NCBI GenBank assembly: GCA_015056495.1
Contig: SVGC01000037.1
Location: forward strand, 1 to 34,667
Direction of reading: 5' to 3'
Length of the DNA stretch: 34,667 nucleotides
Source of the DNA: Butyrivibrio sp.
GTDB lineage: Bacteria > Bacillota > Clostridia > Lachnospirales > Lachnospiraceae
Both the position numbers and the translations under genes were made by a program. The notes under the pieces are model-generated. The model saw only the letters and a list, made by a program, of their open reading frames with translations. It made no database searches and was not told the DNA's origin. Below, in pieces: positions 7,189-14,705 of the stretch. Position 1 is the stretch's first letter; the number at the start of each line of letters is the position of its first letter.

Positions 7189-7221
7189 AAAATCCGCTGA
7201 TACACAATATCAGCGGATTTT
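7189..7221. terminator. Bidirectional terminator between recombinase and kinase-like gene
   Basis: AAAATCCGCTGATA (7189-7202) and TATCAGCGGATTTT (7208-7221) form a perfect 14-bp stem with a CACAA loop. On the minus strand it ends in a run of T, fitting termination of the kinase-like gene. On the plus strand it is followed by the T-rich ATCATTTATTTG, fitting the recombinase gene. Confidence 0.85.
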
Positions 7222-7226
7222 ATCAT

Positions 7227-7856
7227 TTATTTGTTATTTTCAAAATCGTCTACGAATTGATAAATAAGATTACATGTACCATCAATGCCAAGTCTTGAAG
7301 AATTGATCGTCAGATCATAGCTATCAGCTCTTCCCCATTTCTTTGAAGAATAATAATTGTAATAGCTCTGTCTCTGCTTATCCTTCTTGATCATCATCTC
7401 TCTGGCTTTTTCTTCAGAATCAACATCATCAAAACGACTCATGATCCTCTTGATCTTGCAAGATTCATCACCACAGATAAAGAGATTCAGGACATTTTTT
7501 CTATCTGCAAGAGCATAATCAGCACAACGACCGATTATTACGCAAGGTCCTTCATCAGCAATCTTTTTGATGGTATCAAACTGAGCAAGAAATACCTTGT
7601 GACTGATTGGCATATCAACAAAACTGGATGAATTATAGCCAAAAGAATAAGTATCTATGACCAAATTGTACAAGAAAGAATTAGTAGGTCTCTCATCATG
7701 ATTCTGGATCATTTCAGGAGCAAATCCACTTTCCTGTGCAGCCTTTGACAACAATTCTTTATCATAACACTTAATACCGTAGTGCTCTGCTACCTTTTCT
7801 CCGATCTCACGTCCGCCAGAACCAAACTGACGACCAATTGTAATTACAGTATTCAT
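7227..7856 (-). CDS. Cytidylate kinase-like family protein
   Basis: 209 residues from the ATG. A P-loop-type motif GRQFGSGGREIG lies at the N-terminus, followed by CYDKELL and, mid-protein, CVIIGRCADYAL with a downstream arginine-rich region (KIKRIMSRFD). This matches the cytidylate-kinase-like family (Cytidylate_kin2), common in clostridia and distinct from the essential CMP kinase; its substrate is not established. The frame could begin six bases earlier at a GTG, but GGAGG is ideally spaced (7 bases) from the ATG at 7854-7856. The gene ends at the terminator shared with the recombinase and follows the RluD-family gene by about 70 bases. Confidence 0.8.
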   Translation of the reverse strand: MNTVITIGRQFGSGGREIGEKVAEHYGIKCYDKELLSKAAQESGFAPEMIQNHDERPTNSFLYNLVIDTYSFGYNSSSFVDMPISHKVFLAQFDTIKKIADEGPCVIIGRCADYALADRKNVLNLFICGDESCKIKRIMSRFDDVDSEEKAREMMIKKDKQRQSYYNYYSSKKWGRADSYDLTINSSRLGIDGTCNLIYQFVDDFENNK

Positions 7857-7928
7857 ACGCACACCTCCAGCATAAATATTCAGACAATTTATAAAATCGA
7901 CCTATTTATTACAATAATTATACCTTTT

Positions 7929-8852
7929 TTAGTGCAATATTTCCAGCAAATGAACAAAATAATCTGGTAAAGGAGCATCTGTCTCAATGTATTCTCCAGA
8001 AACAGGATGAACAAAGCCAAGAGTTTTGGCATGTAGGCACTGTCCCTCTAATTTGAATTTACTACTTCTACCGGATGCATATGTATCATCACCTAAAAGC
8101 GGATGTCCGATACTTGACATATGAACCCTGATCTGATGAGTTCTACCTGTCTCCAGGCGGCACTCAACATAAGTAAATTTATCTTCTTCAAATCTTTTTA
8201 TGACTTTAATATGAGTAACAGCATTTTTGCCATTTTGAGGATTTACAGCCATCTTTTTACGGTCTGTAGTGCTTCTACCTATTGGCTTATCAATAGTTAT
8301 CTCATCCTCCTGTATAACGCCGTAGCAGATAGCATGGTAAACACGTTTTATACTATGCTCTTTAAGCTGCGCTGCAATTGACTGATGAGAAACATCATTT
8401 TTACAGATGATAATGGAACCGGTGGTATCCTTATCAATCCTATGAACGATACCAGGTCTCATTACTCCATTTATTCCTGACAGATTATCCTTGCAGTGAT
8501 ACATTACAGCATTTACCAAGGTATCAGAATAGTGGCCGGCAGCAGGATGCACAACCATATTTTTAGGTTTATTGACTACAAGAACATCTGAATCTTCATA
8601 AATGATGTCCAGAGGAATGTCCTGCGGCTCAATCTCAGGTACCATTGAAGGTGGAACATCCATATCAATTTCATCGCCCTCACTGACACCAGTAGATGCC
8701 TTAGCCACCTTATTATTTATAGTCACCTGACCATCTTTAATAATTTTTTGTATATATGAACGTGAAAAAGAATCGATAAGCTCACTAATAAGTTTATCGA
8801 TTCTCATACCGTCATATTCATCAGTTACAATATAATGAAAATGCTCTATCAT
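7929..8852 (-). CDS. RluD-family 23S rRNA pseudouridine synthase
   Basis: 307 residues. An S4 RNA-binding domain (about 16-75, MRIDKLISELIDSFSRSYIQ) precedes the RluA-type catalytic domain. The active-site motif is HRIDKDTTG with catalytic Asp140, and ETGRTHQIRVH follows. These enzymes convert uridines in helix 69 or elsewhere of 23S rRNA to pseudouridine. The start codon overlaps the lspA stop (ATGA), indicating translational coupling. The lspA-rluD-like pairing is conserved in Firmicutes (B. subtilis lspA-ylyB). The exact rRNA positions modified cannot be read from the sequence. Confidence 0.92.
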   Translation of the reverse strand: MIEHFHYIVTDEYDGMRIDKLISELIDSFSRSYIQKIIKDGQVTINNKVAKASTGVSEGDEIDMDVPPSMVPEIEPQDIPLDIIYEDSDVLVVNKPKNMVVHPAAGHYSDTLVNAVMYHCKDNLSGINGVMRPGIVHRIDKDTTGSIIICKNDVSHQSIAAQLKEHSIKRVYHAICYGVIQEDEITIDKPIGRSTTDRKKMAVNPQNGKNAVTHIKVIKRFEEDKFTYVECRLETGRTHQIRVHMSSIGHPLLGDDTYASGRSSKFKLEGQCLHAKTLGFVHPVSGEYIETDAPLPDYFVHLLEILH

Positions 8853-9391
8853 TTAATCTCCCTGTACTTTGTCTGTTGCTTGATACTTAGGAAATCGAAA
8901 TCTTTTTCTTTGTAATAGAATAAGAACAAAATAATAAATACAAAAGTTGCAACAGTTACATAAATATCAGCCACATTAAATATCGGGAAGTTGATGATAA
9001 CAAAAGAGATGAAATCAACAACATAATCCTGCTTGATCCTGTCGATCATATTACCAGCAGCACCACTGGCAATAAGAACAAGGAGTGCATTGATATAATT
9101 ATATTTCTTATCATCAGGAAGTCTGAACAATACATAAGCTATTACGATCAAAATAAATGCAGCTATAAGGATAAAAAAGACCTTCTGATTCTGGAGCATT
9201 CCAAATGCAGCTCCGCTGTTTTTAAGGAAGTTCAACTCAAGAACTTTAGGAATGATCTTAAATGCTGCCTGATCTTTTAAATACTTCACTGCCAGATACT
9301 TGGTAAACTGATCTAAAAAGATCAGAGCACATATTATCAGCAGATCAGCTATAAGTACAATCTTTTTCTTTTTCGATAATTTTATCTTCAT
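8849..9391 (-). CDS. lspA: Lipoprotein signal peptidase II
   Basis: 180 residues with four membrane segments (about 12-29, 70-89, 99-115 and 137-160). LspA cleaves the signal peptide of diacylated prolipoproteins just before the lipid-modified cysteine. Conserved blocks are DQFTKYLA, LNFLKNSGAAFG, GNMIDRI...YVVDF with catalytic Asp126, and FNVADIYV with catalytic Asp142. The N-terminus is unusually lysine-rich (KIKLSKKKK). A likely client, the carboxypeptidase lipoprotein at 13346-14308, lies in the same window. The gene follows aroB by 25 bases and overlaps the pseudouridine synthase by 4. Confidence 0.95.
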   Translation of the reverse strand: MKIKLSKKKKIVLIADLLIICALIFLDQFTKYLAVKYLKDQAAFKIIPKVLELNFLKNSGAAFGMLQNQKVFFILIAAFILIVIAYVLFRLPDDKKYNYINALLVLIASGAAGNMIDRIKQDYVVDFISFVIINFPIFNVADIYVTVATFVFIILFLFYYKEKDFDFLSIKQQTKYREIK

Positions 9392-9416
9392 AACAAAATC
9401 TCACTTTTATATTTCA

Positions 9417-10520
9417 TCAATCATTAGTCTCTTCATAAAGGATCTCTTTTAAAGCACCTCTGACATCATCATCTGTAACATCAGTAGTTATAAAGGCTTT
9501 TCCGATTTTCTTTAGAAGAATAAATCTTATCTTATTAGAATCAGCTTTCTTGTCTGATTTCATAAGCTTTATGATCTCTTCGATATCAATATCTTCAACA
9601 GATATAGGAAGGCCAAATGGAACAAACATATCTCTTACTTCATAATAATCTTCCATTGAGATATACTCTTTTTTCCATGATATATATGCTGCTGCAACAG
9701 AACCAAGAGCAACACATTCTCCATGAAGGAGTTCGAAGTTCTTATATTTCTCAATGGCATGACCAATTGTGTGTCCAAAATTAAGAAGAGCTCGATCACC
9801 TTTTTCAGTAGGATCCTTTTCAACAACAGCTTTTTTAACTTCACAGCTTCTATGGATCATCTCAATAAGAACATCAATATCTCTATCGCTGATCTCTACC
9901 ATGTTATCCAGAAGCCAGAGATAAAAATCCAGATCCTTGATAAGACCATACTTCATAACTTCAGCAAAACCAGATGCAAACTGTCTTCCATCTAATGTCT
10001 TAAGTACATTGACATTCATATAAACAAGCTTTGGCATGTAAAAAGCACCAACCATATTCTTGTATGCATTGAAGTCAACACCTGTCTTACCACCAATACT
10101 ACTGTCGCACTGAGCCAGCAAAGTAGTAGGGATCTGAACAAAAGCAATCCCTCTTAAATATGTAGCAGCTGCAAAACCAGTCATATCACCAACAACGCCG
10201 CCGCCAAGAGCAATCAACAGATCATGACGATCGAAATGATTCTGAATCAGATATTCATAGATCTTTTCGATCTCTTTAAGATTCTTATTTTCTTCTCCTG
10301 CAGGAATTGCATAAATAAAAACATTGTTTGAAACTGTAGAAAGCTGTTCTTTAATAGCATCACCATACAGAGGCTGTACCTTTGAGTCTGTAATTATGGC
10401 TATTTTTCTGTTTTTAAAGCCAAGTTCTTCAATCTTTGATGCTAATCCATCAAAACTGGAATCAAAAATAATATCATAGCAAGGTTTGTTGTTATAACAA
10501 ACATTTAATACGTCGCTCAT
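9417..10520 (-). CDS. aroB: 3-dehydroquinate synthase
   Basis: 367 residues, full length. AroB converts DAHP to 3-dehydroquinate, the second step of the shikimate pathway, using NAD and a divalent metal. The NAD-binding block is ALGGGVVGDMTGFAAATYLRG (about 104-124). Further signature blocks are PTTLLAQCDSSIGGKTGVD (131-149), metal ligand Glu187 in GFAEVMKYG, His250 in NFGHTIGHAIE and His266 in LLHGECV. AAAGGA lies 10 bases before the ATG. The gene heads the aroB-lspA-pseudouridine synthase group and follows the sepF terminator. No other shikimate gene is present. Confidence 0.96.
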   Translation of the reverse strand: MSDVLNVCYNNKPCYDIIFDSSFDGLASKIEELGFKNRKIAIITDSKVQPLYGDAIKEQLSTVSNNVFIYAIPAGEENKNLKEIEKIYEYLIQNHFDRHDLLIALGGGVVGDMTGFAAATYLRGIAFVQIPTTLLAQCDSSIGGKTGVDFNAYKNMVGAFYMPKLVYMNVNVLKTLDGRQFASGFAEVMKYGLIKDLDFYLWLLDNMVEISDRDIDVLIEMIHRSCEVKKAVVEKDPTEKGDRALLNFGHTIGHAIEKYKNFELLHGECVALGSVAAAYISWKKEYISMEDYYEVRDMFVPFGLPISVEDIDIEEIIKLMKSDKKADSNKIRFILLKKIGKAFITTDVTDDDVRGALKEILYEETND

Positions 10521-10591
10521 TTAAGTAATATCCTTTCAGCATTAATTTTGAACCCGAATATGCAAAGAAAATAAGACTCTATGCATAAAAA

Positions 10592-10618
10592 GGCAGAAGC
10601 AAAAGAAATGCTTCTGCC
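10592..10618 (-). terminator. Intrinsic terminator of sepF
   Basis: GGCAGAAGCA (10592-10601) and TGCTTCTGCC (10609-10618) form a 10-bp stem with a 7-base loop. On the minus strand it is followed by TTTTTATG. It lies just after the sepF stop and before aroB. Confidence 0.85.
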
Positions 10619-10636
10619 TGAATATTCTTTTAAAAA

Positions 10637-11167
10637 TTATCTAAGTAAACTATCATGTGGTGATACTTCATCAAAAGTACCATTGAGAATATCCTGGAAA
10701 TCACCTGATATATCAACACTTGCAGGTGTAATGATAAAAATATATCTTGAAATCTTCTGCAGATTACCAGAGATTGCAAAACATGATCCGGATGTGAAAT
10801 CAATGATCCTCTGGGCAATATCTACATCAAGTCCTTCCAGATTAAGTACTACTGTACGGTTTGCAAGTAAAGTCTCTGTAATCTCTCTTGCATCCTCAAC
10901 AGATGTAGGCTTTATAACGCATACTTCCATGCCAGTGCCCATAACAGTCTTTTTAGACTTATTAGGCATTACCTTTGGAGTTGTTCTCTTGAGCTTATCT
11001 TCTGAAACTTCTATTGAAGGATCATCCTTACCAATAGGAGCTGAAGCTTTAGAAATAGAAGTTATATTGCTGCTGTCATAATAACCGTCATCATCAGCAT
11101 CATAGTAACCGTCATCTTCCTCGCCGTTTAACTTCATAGCAGTAAGAAATTTATCCATCATACTCAT
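10637..11167 (-). CDS. sepF: Cell division protein SepF
   Basis: 176 residues. SepF binds FtsZ and the membrane and aligns FtsZ filaments at the septum. The N-terminal amphipathic helix (MSMMDKFLTAMKL) fits membrane binding. An acidic tyrosine-rich linker (GYYDADDDGYYD) and a low-complexity stretch follow. The conserved SepF domain starts at about residue 78 with EVCVIKPTSVEDAREI and continues LLANRTVVLNLEGLD, AQRIIDFTSGSCFAISG. A GTG four codons earlier is in frame, but its ribosome site would overlap it. The ATG at 11165-11167 gives the canonical N-terminus, with AAGGAG 11 bases upstream. The gene has its own strong promoter and a terminator, so it is a single transcription unit. Confidence 0.92.
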   Translation of the reverse strand: MSMMDKFLTAMKLNGEEDDGYYDADDDGYYDSSNITSISKASAPIGKDDPSIEVSEDKLKRTTPKVMPNKSKKTVMGTGMEVCVIKPTSVEDAREITETLLANRTVVLNLEGLDVDIAQRIIDFTSGSCFAISGNLQKISRYIFIITPASVDISGDFQDILNGTFDEVSPHDSLLR

Positions 11168-11245
11168 TTTTCCATACACTCCTTACAAAACTTTTTATAC
11201 ATACAAAAACGAATTCATAATCCCCATAGATTACTATCAAACTAT

Positions 11246-11274
11246 ATTATCCTTGTTTTTACGCCCTTTGTCAA
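11246..11274 (-). promoter_or_regulatory. Sigma-A promoter of sepF
   Basis: On the minus strand, perfect TTGACA (11269-11274), a 17-base spacer and GATAAT (11246-11251). Transcription would start near 11239, giving a leader of about 70 bases before the sepF ATG. The leader holds no strong hairpin. Confidence 0.85.
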
Positions 11275-11324
11275 TAAAATTAGAATATAGTTCAAAGGCT
11301 GTTAGCTTGTAAAAATATCTAAAA

Positions 11325-12752
11325 TCAACCATTAGAGGATTCATCACCCGCAACAGATGCCTCACTATCAGTTCCATCAATAGTAGATGCATCAAGTACT
11401 ATATAGTCATAAACATTAAGTCCATATGTTGTATTTGATTTTACAATAGAATACTCACTATTCTGGTACAAGATAATGATCTGTTTAAAATCAGGATATC
11501 CTTTATTGATATTGTAAACGCCAACAAGAGTATCCTTGGCACTAACTGTAAATCTATCTGTAGAATCAAGTTTGATCAGAATATCTCCCGCTCGGAGAGT
11601 ACTATCATCAAGGTAATAATTCTCATCCTGTTCGTTATAAATGGTGGTAGCAACAAATTCACTGGTCTCCTGACCGTTATCGTCGTAAGTTACTCTTAAA
11701 ACACCGTCACTTCCATCTGTTCCCTTAGTAACATATTCCTTTGGAACAATGAAAAAGCTCTGTTCAGAAATTGAAGAATTTGGAATCTTCAATCCACTCT
11801 GTTCTTCAGTGATCAGCTCAACACTTAAAAATCTGTCTTTACAAAAAGTCAGCATGGAATTGGTAAAAGACAGCTGCACAAAAGTATCGCCATCTGCATT
11901 GGTATAACTGGACACCTGACCCCAGGACTCATACTGATTCTTAAGGAACCTGACTTTTACATATTCAAGGTCAAGCAGTTCCTGAACTTTTTCAGGATCA
12001 GATTCAGGAATGACAATTGACCAGTTTTCATCTGTACACACTTTGTATACTACATCACCAGACTTAACTATCTCATTATTTATCAGCTGAGTTTTAGAAT
12101 AAGTCGACTGATCAAACATATCCATGGTAACTGTATTTAAAGTAACATCTTCAAAACCATCAGTAGAATAAACAACTATTCCTGAAAGCGGGGAATAATA
12201 ATAATTTATAGACTGCAGTGTAGCACTTCCCGAATTCAGTGACTGTATATTCTGTAAAATACTTGCATTAGAGAGCTTCTGTACAGTGCCATCAAGACTG
12301 GTCTTAAAATCATATACTGTATAGAACTGATTCTCATTAAAGCCGGAAGCATAGTTTACTATCTGAGTACGAAGCTCGCTAAGATCTTCATTGGACAATT
12401 TGAAATCATCTGTTCCCTGAGACTTTAGATACTCAAGAAGCTGTCCAGACTCATCAATAGTATATACAAGATTGCCAACGCCCACTCTTACACCCTCAGT
12501 GGCAAAATAATTAACGTAGCCTGCGTCAGTTGCTTCTACAAGTTCCTCAGTTCTAAGAGCCAGTGCAGTATATATGTTATCTGAAGAAAGAGATCCTTCT
12601 TTTACCTCATAACCTACAATATGCTTGGTATTAAAGTACTGAAAAATACAGATGACAATGTAAACAAAAATAAGAGCAAAAAGAACAATGCCAATATTAA
12701 TATTTAAGCTTCTGGGATATTTAGTTATTTTGCCATTGCGTCTTTGTGCCAT
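11325..12752 (-). CDS. HlyD-like membrane-anchored adaptor protein
   Basis: 475 residues. A basic N-terminus (AQRRNGKITKYPRS) precedes one membrane segment (about 18-39), with a large extracytoplasmic part. The text ALRTEELVEATDAGYVNYFATEGVRVGVGNLVYTID (66-100) resembles the lipoyl/barrel-sandwich half-motif of HlyD/RND-type periplasmic adaptors. A second half-motif appears near SPLSGIVVYSTDGFE. The C-terminal part (about 370-450) has beta-strands like the adaptor barrel, then an acidic serine-rich tail. No transporter partner is encoded nearby. Proteins of this type sit beside sepF in Lachnospiraceae as far as I recall, hinting at an envelope or division role; this is inference. GAGAGG gives a good ribosome site. 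Confidence 0.7.
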   Translation of the reverse strand: MAQRRNGKITKYPRSLNINIGIVLFALIFVYIVICIFQYFNTKHIVGYEVKEGSLSSDNIYTALALRTEELVEATDAGYVNYFATEGVRVGVGNLVYTIDESGQLLEYLKSQGTDDFKLSNEDLSELRTQIVNYASGFNENQFYTVYDFKTSLDGTVQKLSNASILQNIQSLNSGSATLQSINYYYSPLSGIVVYSTDGFEDVTLNTVTMDMFDQSTYSKTQLINNEIVKSGDVVYKVCTDENWSIVIPESDPEKVQELLDLEYVKVRFLKNQYESWGQVSSYTNADGDTFVQLSFTNSMLTFCKDRFLSVELITEEQSGLKIPNSSISEQSFFIVPKEYVTKGTDGSDGVLRVTYDDNGQETSEFVATTIYNEQDENYYLDDSTLRAGDILIKLDSTDRFTVSAKDTLVGVYNINKGYPDFKQIIILYQNSEYSIVKSNTTYGLNVYDYIVLDASTIDGTDSEASVAGDESSNG

Positions 12753-12771
12753 TAATTATCCTCTCATAAAA

Positions 12772-12800
12772 TTGAGTAGGAAGTCCTACTTCCTACTCAA
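12772..12800 (-). promoter_or_regulatory. Leader hairpin of the HlyD-like gene (possible attenuator)
   Basis: TTGAGTAGGAAGT (12772-12784) and ACTTCCTACTCAA (12788-12800) form a perfect 13-bp stem with a 3-base loop. On the minus strand it is followed by TTTTATGAGAGG, so it ends just before the ribosome site. An alternative 5-bp helix (12793-12797 with 12802-12806) would compete with it. It could be a second terminator or an RNA switch; function inferred only. Confidence 0.5.
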
Positions 12801-12817
12801 TAGTAGTTGTTTTTAAA

Positions 12818-12839
12818 AAGCCGCGAATACTCGCGGCTT
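12818..12839 (-). terminator. Intrinsic terminator after the small P-loop gene
   Basis: AAGCCGCGA (12818-12826) and TCGCGGCTT (12831-12839) form a 9-bp stem with an ATAC loop. On the minus strand TTTAAAAAC follows. Only 17 bases separate it from the next hairpin, leaving no room for a promoter for the HlyD-like gene. Confidence 0.75.
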
Positions 12840-12849
12840 AAAAATTTTA

Positions 12850-13269
12850 TCAAAGTGAAACTATTACCTTAGATTTAACATTCTCAGGCAATTCAGATTC
12901 ATCCATAGAAACGCTAAGTACGAAATCAATATTGAATTTATCACTTAACTTATCAAGCTTGTCAAGAGTACCTGTAATATCTGAATCCTCCAGGCATGCG
13001 ATTTTTAGGAAACTATCAAGATACATCTGTTGTAGATCGTGGTCTTGAGAAATAATACCACTAATGAAACCGATAAATTCATCTGAATTAGAAACATTGA
13101 AATCAGGAACAACGATGAGTCTAATCTTATTATTAAGCTCATACATGTGTTTTGCAGTTTTATCGAGATAAACTACATTACCAAGAACGTTTTGGATTTC
13201 TGAGTTAACCTTGTCCAAAAGGCATTTTGTCTTACCCTTACCTTTTTTCCCAACAATTAATTGAACCAT
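12850..13269 (-). CDS. Small P-loop ATP-binding protein of unknown role
   Basis: 139 residues. A Walker A motif lies at the very start (VGKKGKGKTK, about 6-15), and a hydrophobic strand with Asp follows (IRLIVVPDF, 49-57). The remainder is helical with an alternating charged stretch (LDKLDKLSDKFNIDF) and a final beta segment. Relatives in Lachnospiraceae are often labelled twitching motility/PilT, but I see no PilT-specific Asp or His boxes and would not assign motility. The ribosome site AAGGAGGG is 6 bases from the ATG. It has its own promoter and lies upstream of the HlyD-like gene, perhaps in the same attenuated transcript. Confidence 0.65.
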   Translation of the reverse strand: MVQLIVGKKGKGKTKCLLDKVNSEIQNVLGNVVYLDKTAKHMYELNNKIRLIVVPDFNVSNSDEFIGFISGIISQDHDLQQMYLDSFLKIACLEDSDITGTLDKLDKLSDKFNIDFVLSVSMDESELPENVKSKVIVSL

Positions 13270-13314
13270 CGCATACCCTCCTTAGGTAAAAGTATTTTGT
13301 TTTTTGATACATTA

Positions 13315-13343
13315 ATTATAGTTTAATTGAATATAAAAGACAA
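13315..13343 (-). promoter_or_regulatory. Promoter of the P-loop/HlyD-like unit
   Basis: On the minus strand TTGTCT (13338-13343), 17 bases, then perfect TATAAT (13315-13320). The -35 box begins three bases after the carboxypeptidase stop codon. Transcription would start about 35-40 bases before the P-loop gene start. Confidence 0.75.
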
Positions 13344-13345
13344 CC

Positions 13346-14308
13346 CTAGTTGACTATTTCCTGTAACAAATTAGTCATCTCATTATATAGCACATCACTG
13401 CTCTCAGCACGCATTATTACTGCAATATACGGGTTTGATGAATTGTCTCTGGCAAGCAAAATAAGACAATGACCAGCCGCATTTGTAGTACCTGTTTTTC
13501 CTCCAATAACAGTAATATTAGAAGGAGCAGTCTGAGTGCCCTGAGAATATAAATTGGTGGATTTGACTGTTTTTTCCTGAGATTCACCATCTGCGTTGTA
13601 ATAAACAGTGGTATATTCAGTCATTGCAATAATTTCCTGAAATGTATCATACTGCATGGCTGCATTAAATATCAGATACATATCGTAAGGAGTTGTATAG
13701 TGATCCTCTGCTGTAAGTCCATGAGGATTCACAAAATGAGACTTGGTAGCTCCAATAGCCTGTGCTTCCTGATTCATCATATCCGCAAAGCCTTCTATGG
13801 AGCCTCCTATATTTTCAGCAATGAGATTAGCTACATCATTGGCTGAATATATGAGCAGTATCCTCAGAGCCTGATCAAGAGTCATGGTATCACCCTCTTT
13901 AAGGCCAATCTTCTGCGCTCCGGATTCAGTTACATAGACATTGCTTGAAGCAGTAAGTCTCTGATCAAGTGATCCGTATTTTAGAGCCACAAGAGCTGTC
14001 ATTACTTTGGTAAGTGAAGCCGGACTAAGCTGTGCATTAACATTTACAGCATAAAGGGTCTCACGATTGTTAAGATCAAAAAGTCCACCACAAGAAGCCT
14101 CTGACATTGTCATAGAATCAGATAAAATATCCTCATTTACAACACACAGATCAGAAGCAAAAGTATCATAATATATGTTCTGGTTTGTTCCATGATAATT
14201 TTCTACAGAATACGATAAAGAGTAAGCACTATTGCCACACGCTGATAAAACGCTTACGGCAATAGTACATATAAAAGAAACAAAAACTTTTTTATTTATA
14301 CATCTCAC
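13346..14308 (-). CDS. D-alanyl-D-alanine carboxypeptidase, predicted lipoprotein
   Basis: 320 residues from the GTG chosen. The N-terminus [20 protein letters not shown] is a signal peptide ending in a lipobox, LSAC, with Cys24 as the lipidation site. The serine-peptidase S11 motifs follow: SLTK (Ser98, Lys101), SAN (155-157) and GGKTGT (Lys271). HFVNPHGL is also typical. These enzymes remove the terminal D-alanine from peptidoglycan stem peptides and limit cross-linking. The open frame extends to 14374, but that would overlap mgsA by 83 bases. GTG at 14306-14308 or TTG at 14315-14317 lies behind AGGGGAG and still overlaps mgsA by 17-26 bases. It is the last gene of the elongation operon. 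Confidence 0.88.
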   Translation of the reverse strand: MRCINKKVFVSFICTIAVSVLSACGNSAYSLSYSVENYHGTNQNIYYDTFASDLCVVNEDILSDSMTMSEASCGGLFDLNNRETLYAVNVNAQLSPASLTKVMTALVALKYGSLDQRLTASSNVYVTESGAQKIGLKEGDTMTLDQALRILLIYSANDVANLIAENIGGSIEGFADMMNQEAQAIGATKSHFVNPHGLTAEDHYTTPYDMYLIFNAAMQYDTFQEIIAMTEYTTVYYNADGESQEKTVKSTNLYSQGTQTAPSNITVIGGKTGTTNAAGHCLILLARDNSSNPYIAVIMRAESSDVLYNEMTNLLQEIVN

Positions 14309-14687
14309 GCCATTCAAGATCTCCCCTGTCAAGTGATTTAATAAGCAGTTCAGCTGAAGCAAGATTTGTTGCAACAGGGATATTATGTATGTCGCATAAG
14401 CTCATAACGTTATTTACATCAGGCTCATGAGATTTCTGAGTTAACGGATCTCTTAAAAAAATAACAAGATCGATTTCATTATGCTCAATAGCAGCACCTA
14501 GCTGTTGAGATCCGCCAAGGTGACCTGCCAGGAATTTATGGACACTAAGATTTGTTACTTCTTCTATCAGTCTGCCAGTTGTTCCAGTAGCATATAATTC
14601 GTTTTTAGTTAAAATCCCCCTATATGCAATACAAAAATTCTGCATCAATTTCTTTTTTGAGTCATGTGCAACTAGTGCTATATTCAT
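14292..14687 (-). CDS. mgsA: Methylglyoxal synthase
   Basis: 131 residues, full length. MgsA converts dihydroxyacetone phosphate to methylglyoxal and phosphate, a bypass of lower glycolysis under phosphate stress. Family blocks are LVAHDSKK (with the conserved His), ATGTTGRLI (phosphate binding), [10 protein letters not shown], and [18 protein letters not shown] holding the catalytic His and Asp; Glu replaces the usual first Asp of HDPD. GTAGGAGGACATAATG gives a clear start. Location after rodA is a common clostridial arrangement. Its 3' end overlaps the carboxypeptidase gene. Confidence 0.95.
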   Translation of the reverse strand: MNIALVAHDSKKKLMQNFCIAYRGILTKNELYATGTTGRLIEEVTNLSVHKFLAGHLGGSQQLGAAIEHNEIDLVIFLRDPLTQKSHEPDVNNVMSLCDIHNIPVATNLASAELLIKSLDRGDLEWREMYK

Positions 14688-14705
14688 TATGTCCTCCTAC
14701 CTAAA

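Noticed and set aside
10581..11081. 166-codon plus-strand frame opposite sepF
   Set aside because: Antisense shadow of sepF that also runs through the sepF terminator hairpin; composition is low-complexity Ser/Leu.
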